A stretch of DNA of 13,952 bases from the NCBI GenBank assembly GCA_964551295.1, contig CAZKDJ010000108.1, forward strand, positions 1-13,952, written 5' to 3'. Shown here piece after piece: positions 1 to 4,873 of the stretch; position 1 is the stretch's first letter; each line of letters opens with the position of its first letter. The position numbers and the translations under genes were made by a program. The notes below the pieces were generated by a model. It ran no database searches. It worked only from the letters and a program-made list of their open reading frames with translations, and was not told the DNA's origin. The DNA comes from JAFGED01 sp964551295. GTDB lineage: Bacteria > Chloroflexota > Anaerolineae > B4-G1.

Positions 1-2
1 TG

Positions 3-1445
3 GACAAGGTGCTCAACCGCGTGGTCGAGGCAGCGGTCTATGTGACCAATGCTGAGGAGGGCTTGCTCCTGTTGCTAGATCGCAAGACCAGAGAGCTCTA
101 CCTGCGGGCGGCCAAGAACGTGGATGAAAAGGTGGCTCGGAACCTGCGCCTGCGTGTGGATGACAGTATCGCCGGCCGCGCCGTCCAGTCCGACCGCCCT
201 GTGCGCATCGTCGGTGAACGTACCAAGATCGCCACGGGGTATCTGGTCGAGGCGCTGCTTTACCTGCCGCTGCGGGTACCCGGCCGCGGGGCTATCGGCG
301 TGCTGGGAGTCGCCAACCGCGAGCCTGGACGCGCGTTCTCGGAGCACGATGTGTTCTTGCTCTCGGCCCTGGCAGACTATGCTGCCATCGCCATCCAGAA
401 CGCGGGCCTCTACGAGACCGTCGAGATCGAAAGAGCCAAGCTGGAAGCCGTCCTGCGGGAGGCGCGGGAGGCGGTCGTCGTCACCGATGAGTTGGACAGG
501 ATCCTGCTGTGCAATGTGGCATCCCACTCTGTATTGGGCCTTGGCGATGTCACCCTCTCCGGACAACCTGCCAGCATGGTTCTGCCCCATCCGGTGCTAC
601 GCGAGATGTTTACCGAGACACACGAAAAGAACCAGGCCGTGCGTAGAGAGGTGCCCCTGGAGAATGGGCGGACATTTAACGCGCAGCTCACTCCCATCGA
701 AGGCGTTGGCTATGCGCTGGTGATGCAGGACATCACGCACCTGAAGGAGTTGGACCGCATCAGGTCCGAGTTTGTAGCCACTGTCTCTCACGACCTGCGC
801 ACCCCGTTGACCAATATCCTGGGCTACGTCGAACTGCTGCCGCGGGCCGGTCCGCTGAACGAGCAGCAGCAGGAATTCATCCTGTGTGTCCGGGAAAGCA
901 TGGCCTCAATCACAGAGTTGGTCGGCGACCTACTCGACATCGGGCGCATCGAAGCCGGTTTCGATTTGGATATGGCGCCCTGCAACTTAGTGCACGTGAT
1001 CACGGCGTCGGTCAAGGGCTTCCGAACGCGGGTAAGAGAGAAGAGACAGGAACTGCGCTGGAAGCCTCCTCAAGCACTTCCGCTGGTCAACGGCAACGCC
1101 CGCGTGCTGGGACAGGTGATGGATAACCTGATCAGTAACGCGATAAAGTACACCCAGGAAGGCGGGTGGATCGCCGTCAGCGCCGACGTGGAGGACGAAT
1201 ACGTCGTGGTGCGCGTGGCGGATAACGGCATCGGCATTCCGCCGGCCGACCAGCCATATATCTTTGATAGGTTCTATCGCGTCGAGTCGGAAAAGACGGC
1301 GGGCATCTTGGGCACCGGGCTGGGGTTAGCCATCGTCAAAACCGCCATCGAGAAACACAAGGGACGGGCATGGGTCGAGAGCAAGCCAGGAGAGGGGAGC
1401 GTTTTTTACTTCGTGCTACCCACACTACCGCCTGATGAATCATAG
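3..1445 (+). CDS. GAF-PAS sensor histidine kinase, 5' truncated by window edge
   Basis: Soluble sensor kinase that should autophosphorylate on His and pass the phosphate to a response regulator. The frame is open to the window edge, and residues before the GTG at base 9 already look like GAF sequence, so the true start lies upstream. Counting from that GTG: GAF about 1-132, helical linker about 133-150, a divergent PAS about 150-245, HisKA with the H-box SHDLRTP (phospho-acceptor His261), then HATPase_c with an N-box NLISNAIKYT near 373, G1 DNGIGIP near 408 and G2 GTGLGLAI near 438. All catalytic motifs are intact. No membrane segment is seen in the visible part, so it is probably cytoplasmic unless one lies upstream. 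The ligand cannot be read from sequence. It faces a receiver-only protein convergently across a 300-bp gap; partnership is possible but unproven. Confidence 0.93.
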   Translation, partial: DKVLNRVVEAAVYVTNAEEGLLLLLDRKTRELYLRAAKNVDEKVARNLRLRVDDSIAGRAVQSDRPVRIVGERTKIATGYLVEALLYLPLRVPGRGAIGVLGVANREPGRAFSEHDVFLLSALADYAAIAIQNAGLYETVEIERAKLEAVLREAREAVVVTDELDRILLCNVASHSVLGLGDVTLSGQPASMVLPHPVLREMFTETHEKNQAVRREVPLENGRTFNAQLTPIEGVGYALVMQDITHLKELDRIRSEFVATVSHDLRTPLTNILGYVELLPRAGPLNEQQQEFILCVRESMASITELVGDLLDIGRIEAGFDLDMAPCNLVHVITASVKGFRTRVREKRQELRWKPPQALPLVNGNARVLGQVMDNLISNAIKYTQEGGWIAVSADVEDEYVVVRVADNGIGIPPADQPYIFDRFYRVESEKTAGILGTGLGLAIVKTAIEKHKGRAWVESKPGEGSVFYFVLPTLPPDES

Positions 1446-1495
1446 CCAACGCTTACGCGCGAACACGTTCGTGCAAGAACAAATTCACATGTCAC

Positions 1496-1523
1496 AAGGC
1501 GCTCCAATGAGAGCGCCTTTGTT
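1496..1523 (+). terminator. Hairpin terminator after the GAF-PAS kinase
   Basis: A perfect 9-bp stem (AAGGCGCTC at 1496-1504 with GAGCGCCTT at 1511-1519) closes a 6-base loop and is followed by a weak T-rich tail (TTGTTTG). It lies about 50 bases after the kinase stop codon and has no T tract on the minus strand, so it is read as a plus-strand intrinsic terminator of modest strength. Confidence 0.6.
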
Positions 1524-1553
1524 TGCATCTGGTGATCTGTGGTCGCCAGCAGC

Positions 1554-1586
1554 GTAGGGTTTCCGTAGGGTTAGTGTAGGGTTAGC
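1554..1586. repeat. Three direct repeats of GTAGGGTT at exact 11-bp period
   Basis: GTAGGGTT occurs at 1554, 1565 and 1576, each followed by three variable bases, giving three 11-bp units. An 11-bp period places the copies on one face of the helix, the arrangement seen for tandem sites of OmpR/PhoB-type winged-helix regulators. It could equally be a small slippage-derived tandem repeat. It sits in the gap between two convergent genes, about 35 bp upstream of a TATAGT hexamer (1618-1623), so if it regulates something the likely target is a plus-strand transcript starting near 1630. Confidence 0.6.
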
Positions 1587-1623
1587 GTCAAGTCTGGAGG
1601 GGTAAAGTAGTGTAGCATATAGT

Positions 1624-1729
1624 TGGGGCTAGCGGTGGTTTCTATCTTCTTCTCCTCCTTTTAGTGAGAGCCGGGTATAAACCGGCTCTCCACATTTAAG
1701 GCCGACAGCACACGCTGTCGGCCTTTTTT
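1624..1729 (+). ncRNA. Possible small RNA with CU-rich stretch and two 3' hairpins
   Basis: Hypothesis built on layout. After the kinase terminator no coding frame is evident, yet a second and stronger plus-directed terminator ends at 1729, which suggests a separate transcript. A -10-like TATAGT (1618-1623) with only a weak -35 would start it near 1630. The proposed RNA has a CU-rich single-stranded stretch (about 1640-1662) containing CCTCCTTT, identical to the anti-Shine-Dalgarno core of 16S rRNA, then a hairpin (GAGAGCCGG 1666-1674 with CCGGCTCTC 1682-1690, 7-base loop), then the terminator hairpin. CU-rich seeds that block ribosome binding sites are known in small RNAs of other bacteria. 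The remaining bases of the 1446-1746 gap show nothing else. A read-through backup terminator for the kinase is the plain alternative. Confidence 0.3.
1698..1729 (+). terminator. Strong intrinsic terminator, plus-directed
   Basis: A perfect 11-bp stem (AAGGCCGACAG 1698-1708 with CTGTCGGCCTT 1715-1725), 6-base loop, followed by a six-T run at 1724-1729. On the minus strand the tail is only TTAAAT, so it would serve the convergent response regulator gene less well. This is the best terminator in the window. Confidence 0.85.
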
Positions 1730-1746
1730 GTCAGATTGCGCGTGTT

Positions 1747-2118
1747 TTACGGTTCGCTCAATAGCGAGCGCACCACCTCCAGCAGCTCGACCTTTCGATA
1801 AGGTTTTGTCAGATAGTAATCGATGCCGAGTTCGGCGGCCCTCTCTTTGTCGGCCGGCTGCGACTTGGCCGACACGACCACAACTTTTACATCAGCCGTC
1901 TTGGGGTCCGCTCGCAATCGTCTGAGAACCTCAAAGCCATCTATACCGGGCAGCATCAGATCAAGCAGAACCAGGTCGAGACGAACCCTCTGGGCAATCT
2001 CAAGACCTTGGAGTCCATCCTGAGCCATGATGACCCGGTGTCCTTCGGATTTGAGTATCAGATCCACCAAGCGGGCGCTGAGAGGATCATCTTCGATTAG
2101 TAGAATCGTCCGCTCCAT
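1747..2118 (-). CDS. Receiver-only (CheY-like) response regulator
   Basis: A 123-residue protein that is a complete receiver domain and nothing more. It has the acidic pocket E9-D10-D11, phospho-acceptor Asp53 in LVLLDLMLPG, the switch Ser83, aromatic Tyr102 and Lys105 in LTKPY. With no output domain it should act by protein contact or as a relay intermediate. The ATG at 2118 is chosen because MERTILLIEDDP is where receiver homology begins and GGAG sits five bases upstream; an in-frame extension to 2226 adds residues of low-complexity leader type and overlaps the probable promoter, so it is rejected. It is divergent from the amidohydrolase gene and convergent with the upstream kinase, so the cognate kinase cannot be assigned by operon; the hybrid kinase further on is also a candidate. 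Confidence 0.93.
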   Translation of the reverse strand: MERTILLIEDDPLSARLVDLILKSEGHRVIMAQDGLQGLEIAQRVRLDLVLLDLMLPGIDGFEVLRRLRADPKTADVKVVVVSAKSQPADKERAAELGIDYYLTKPYRKVELLEVVRSLLSEP

Positions 2119-2200
2119 GTCATCTCCACCAGATTGTGTATGCGGCTTGCAGCCTCGCCGTTGTACAGAAGAGGTGCTACTGGCACTTGAAACGCCCTGT

Positions 2201-2229
2201 ATTATACCCCAAAGTGAGAAATCCAAAAA
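2201..2229 (-). promoter_or_regulatory. Probable promoter of the response regulator
   Basis: The minus strand reads a perfect TATAAT (2206 to 2201) with a poor -35 (TTTTTG) 17 bases upstream. Transcription would begin near 2194, giving a leader of about 75 bases before the ATG at 2118. The -10 context GGTATAATAC is shared with the promoter-like site in front of the large membrane protein at 7873-7878. Confidence 0.5.
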
Positions 2230-2241
2230 CTCTTATTGAAC

Positions 2242-2270
2242 TTGCCCTTCCTCCGGTTTTCCAATACAAT
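2242..2270 (+). promoter_or_regulatory. Probable promoter of the ssnA-like gene
   Basis: TTGCCC (2242-2247), 17-base spacer, TACAAT (2265-2270). Transcription from about 2277 would leave only a few bases before the ATG at 2281, so the mRNA would be nearly leaderless; no Shine-Dalgarno sequence is present. The TACAATG hexamer plus G recurs at two other plus-strand promoters here (3679 and 7929). Confidence 0.5.
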
Positions 2271-2280
2271 GACTCAGTCA

Positions 2281-3630
2281 ATGCTGATCACACATGCACG
2301 CTTGGCCACACTGGGCGACGAGCCCCGTTTAATCGAGGACGGTGCATTGCTCGTCGCCGGTGAGCGCATTGTTGACCTGGGCACCAGCGCTGAACTCTTG
2401 AGCCACTACCCAGAAACTGAGCGTTGGGACGCGGCAGGGCAGCTGGTGCTACCGGCCTCCATCTGCGCCCACACCCACTTCTACGGCGCCTTTGCCCGCG
2501 GGATGGCCGTGTCCGGCAAAGCGCCCTCCGATTTTCCCCAGATCCTGGAATCCCTGTGGTGGCGGCTGGATAAGGCGCTCACGCTGGAGGACGTGCGCTA
2601 CTCGGCGCTGGTCTGCCTGGTAGATGCGATCCGCCACGGCACGACGACGCTGATCGACCACCACGCCAGCCCAAACGCCATCGAGGGCTCCCTGGCTACA
2701 ATCGCCGAGGCGGTGCAGGAGGCCGGGCTGCGGACGTGCCTGTGTTACGAGGTCACCGACCGGGATGGACCAGAGCGGGCGCAGGCCGGCATCGCGGAAA
2801 ACGCGCGCTTCGCGCGAAGCTTCGCGCAATCTCTACTCTCCAATCCCCAATCTCAAATCGCGGCCTCGTTCGGCCTGCACGCCTCGCTCACGCTCTCCGA
2901 AGAGACGCTGGCCGACTGCGTCGCCGCCGCAAAAGAGTTGGGACTGGGTTTCCACGTCCACGCGGCGGAGGACGTGGCCGACCAGAAGGACTCGCTGCGC
3001 AGATCCGACAAGCGCGTCATCCACCGCCTGCACGATGCGGGCATTTTAGGCCCGCGCACCATCGCCGTCCACTGCGTCCACGTGGACGAGGGGGAAATCG
3101 AGGTGCTGGCCCAGACCGGCACGTGGGTCACCCACCAGCCACGCTCGAACATGAACAACGGCGTGGGGGTGGCGCCGGTGGAGTCAATGCTGCGGGCCGG
3201 GGTGAACGTCGGCCTGGGCAACGACGGATTCTCCAACCACATGTTCGCCGAGATGAAGGCCGCCTATCTGGTGCACAAGCTGGCCCAACGCGATCCCCGC
3301 GCGATGCCCGGCGATGTGGTGATGCGCTTGGCCTATGCCAACAACGCCCGGCTGGCGCGCGTCTTTTGGCCAGAGTTGGTGTTGGGCGAATTGCGCCGGG
3401 ATGCAGCGGCCGATCTGGTATTCTTGGATTATCATCCCACGACGCCGCTGACGGCGGGGAACCTGCCCTGGCACCTGCTCTTTGGCATCGAGGCGTCGAC
3501 GATCACCGCCACCGTCTGCGGGGGGCGCGTGCTGATGCGTGACCGCGCGCTGCTCACTCTGGATGAGGAGGCCATCACCGCCCGGTCGCGGGAGCTGGCT
3601 GCACGAGTTTGGGAGCGGGTCAACGGATGA
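2281..3630 (+). CDS. ssnA: SsnA-like amidohydrolase/chlorohydrolase-family metalloenzyme
   Basis: A 449-residue cytosolic member of the amidohydrolase superfamily (TIM-barrel hydrolases of amide, amidine or halide bonds); the closest resemblance I recognise is the SsnA group, from WWRLDKAL, IDHHASPNA, CLCYEVTDR, SNMNNGVGVAPV and GLGNDG. Visible metal and catalytic residues: H64 and H66 (AHTHFYG), H225/H227 and E230 (HVHAAED), H264 and H267 (HCVHVD), D315. The substrate of SsnA is not established; in other bacteria it sits near selenium-dependent hydroxylase genes, none of which is seen here. The ATG at 2281 is preferred: the ATG at 2269 falls inside the -10 element and the TTG at 2236 upstream of it. 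An insert around residues 176-194 coincides with DNA repeats. A related deaminase or chlorohydrolase function remains possible. Confidence 0.85.
   Translation: MLITHARLATLGDEPRLIEDGALLVAGERIVDLGTSAELLSHYPETERWDAAGQLVLPASICAHTHFYGAFARGMAVSGKAPSDFPQILESLWWRLDKALTLEDVRYSALVCLVDAIRHGTTTLIDHHASPNAIEGSLATIAEAVQEAGLRTCLCYEVTDRDGPERAQAGIAENARFARSFAQSLLSNPQSQIAASFGLHASLTLSEETLADCVAAAKELGLGFHVHAAEDVADQKDSLRRSDKRVIHRLHDAGILGPRTIAVHCVHVDEGEIEVLAQTGTWVTHQPRSNMNNGVGVAPVESMLRAGVNVGLGNDGFSNHMFAEMKAAYLVHKLAQRDPRAMPGDVVMRLAYANNARLARVFWPELVLGELRRDAAADLVFLDYHPTTPLTAGNLPWHLLFGIEASTITATVCGGRVLMRDRALLTLDEEAITARSRELAARVWERVNG
2803..2861. repeat. In-frame repeat cluster inside ssnA: palindromes plus 7-bp tandem repeat
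   Basis: Two overlapping perfect palindromes, GCTTCGCGCGAAGC (2807-2820) and GCGCGAAGCTTCGCGC (2812-2827), run into five 7-bp units: CAATCTC, TACTCTC, CAATCCC, CAATCTC, AAATCGC (2827-2861). The stretch encodes a low-complexity segment between the ENARF region and ASFGLHA. A similar CAATCNC run lies in the membrane protein gene near 6665, on another frame and strand, so the repeat seems to be a DNA-level element rather than a protein motif. Confidence 0.6.
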
Positions 3631-3648
3631 ATGGATGAACGGGTGAAG
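3617..3648. repeat. Four degenerate 8-bp tandem units across the ssnA stop codon
   Basis: GGGTCAAC, GGATGAAT, GGATGAAC, GGGTGAAG follow each other without gap. The TGA stop of the amidohydrolase (3628-3630) lies in the second unit, and the array ends seven bases before the next gene's -35 box. It contains no hairpin that would serve as a terminator. Confidence 0.6.
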
Positions 3649-3654
3649 GCGCGA

Positions 3655-3684
3655 TTGACAGCTAAGGTCGATTTGGAGTACAAT
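3655..3684 (+). promoter_or_regulatory. Sigma-70-type promoter of the CBS-ACT/reductase unit
   Basis: Perfect TTGACA (3655-3660), 18-base spacer, TACAAT (3679-3684). A start near 3691 gives a leader of about 43 bases ending in the strong ribosome site AAGGAGG (3720-3726), seven bases from the ATG at 3734. This is the best promoter in the window and the reference for the shared TACAATG pattern. Confidence 0.8.
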
Positions 3685-3733
3685 GGGTTTGTCCCTGTCG
3701 AGGTTCTATCACCAATCCTAAGGAGGCACAGCA

Positions 3734-4402
3734 ATGCTGGTAGGCGAGAGAATGACCAAACGTCCTGTGACCGTAACGGAGAATACCCCCGTTAGCCGGG
3801 CACTAGAGTTGATGAAGCGCGAAAAAGTGCGCCGTTTCCCGGTGGTTGACAAACACGGCAAGTTGGAGGGTATCGTCTTGGAAAGAGACCTGATATACGC
3901 TGCGCCCTCGCCAGCCACCACGTTGAGCATCTTTGAGATCCACACCCTGCTCGCCAAGATCAAGGTGGGCGATGTGATGACGCGCGACGTGATCACCGTG
4001 TCGGAGGATACGCCCCTGGAGGAAGCCGCTCGCATCATGTCCGACAACAACATCAGCGGTGTGCCCGTGATGCGCGACGATCAGTTGGTGGGTATCATCA
4101 CCGAGACCGACATCTTTAAGGTCTTTCTCGAGATGCTGGGCGGACGTGATGACGGGATTCGCCTGAACGTCCAGGTTCCACACGAGAAGGGCGTCCTGGC
4201 CAAGATCGCGGGTGAGATTGCAGGGATGGGAGGCAACATCGTGGCTTTGGGCACGGTGCACGGCGACGATCCGGCGCATTACCGGCTCACGATCAAGGTC
4301 GCCGACGTGCCACAGGGTCAACTGGTCGCGGCGATGAAAAAGCTGGACTTGGAGGTACTGGACGCGCGCGAATGCTCGTGGTCTCAGTGTGAGAGCGGGT
4401 AG
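3734..4402 (+). CDS. CBS-CBS-ACT domain protein
   Basis: A 222-residue cytoplasmic regulator-type protein. It opens directly with a CBS domain (about 1-62, MLVGERMTKRPVTV), has a linker to about 76, a second CBS domain (about 77-135, VGDVMTRDVITVSED to VGIITETDIF) and a C-terminal ACT domain (about 143-213, LNVQVPHEKGVLAKIAGE). CBS pairs usually bind adenosyl ligands (AMP, ATP, SAM) and ACT domains usually bind amino acids, so this is likely an energy- or amino-acid-responsive regulator with no visible enzyme domain; the architecture resembles AcuB-like proteins. Its partner is unknown. The AAGGAGG ribosome site fixes the start. The next gene begins seven bases after its TAG and in the same frame, so the two are almost certainly co-transcribed. 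Confidence 0.9.
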   Translation: MLVGERMTKRPVTVTENTPVSRALELMKREKVRRFPVVDKHGKLEGIVLERDLIYAAPSPATTLSIFEIHTLLAKIKVGDVMTRDVITVSEDTPLEEAARIMSDNNISGVPVMRDDQLVGIITETDIFKVFLEMLGGRDDGIRLNVQVPHEKGVLAKIAGEIAGMGGNIVALGTVHGDDPAHYRLTIKVADVPQGQLVAAMKKLDLEVLDARECSWSQCESG

Positions 4403-4408
4403 GTCGCC

Positions 4409-4873
4409 TTGGTCGATCCAAAAAGAGCGGGGCGGTATAAGCGTATCTACGCTCAGTTGCAGGATTTGATCGAGGACAAGTCACCCAGCTTGGTGGCGGC
4501 GATGGCGAGGCTGTGTGCTGTGCTGCACGCCAAGATGAGTTACCACTCGTGGACGGGCTTTTATTTTGCCTCCGACAGTGAATTGCACGTGGGGCCCTAT
4601 CAGGGCCCCGTTGCCTGCCAGGTGTTGAGGGATCGCGGCGTCTGCCTGCACTGTGTTCGCACCGGGCAGCCGGTAATCGTGCCGGATGTAGCGCAGTTCC
4701 CCGGTCACATCGCCTGCGACTCGCGCTCCAAGAGCGAGATCGTCCTGCCGGTGATGAAAGAGAATCGGGTGGTTGCCGTGCTGGACGTCGACTCCCACAA
4801 GTCGGCCCAGTTCGACGAGGACGACGTCGCGCCCTTGCTCAAGATTCTGAACCTGCTGCGGCCATACCTATAG
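4409..4873 (+). CDS. GAF-fold free methionine-(R)-sulfoxide reductase-like protein
   Basis: A 154-residue single GAF protein of the fRMsr group (E. coli MsrC/YebR), which reduces free L-methionine-(R)-sulfoxide with thioredoxin as reductant. Diagnostic segments are SWTGFYF, GPYQGPVAC, RDRGVC, FPGHIACDSRSKSEIV and VLDVDS. The three family cysteines align to C70, C79 and C103, the last being the probable nucleophile; C79 to C103 keeps the E. coli spacing of 24, while C70 to C79 is one residue shorter, and an extra C82 is present. The TTG at 4409 is the most upstream start after the previous gene's stop and gives the full family N-terminus (RYKRIYAQLQDLI), but its ribosome site is weak, suggesting translational coupling to the CBS-ACT gene. 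Its last 35 bases overlap the 3' end of the opposing membrane-protein gene. A non-enzymatic GAF sensor role is less likely. Confidence 0.87.
   Translation: MVDPKRAGRYKRIYAQLQDLIEDKSPSLVAAMARLCAVLHAKMSYHSWTGFYFASDSELHVGPYQGPVACQVLRDRGVCLHCVRTGQPVIVPDVAQFPGHIACDSRSKSEIVLPVMKENRVVAVLDVDSHKSAQFDEDDVAPLLKILNLLRPYL

Noticed and set aside
2119..2226. N-terminal extension of the response regulator
   Set aside because: It would add 36 residues of non-receiver sequence and overlap the probable promoter; the ATG at 2118 has a good GGAG site.
2736..3542. 268-residue alternate-frame open frame within ssnA
   Set aside because: Arg/Gly-rich low-complexity translation of the second frame; the metal-binding motifs are all in the ssnA frame.
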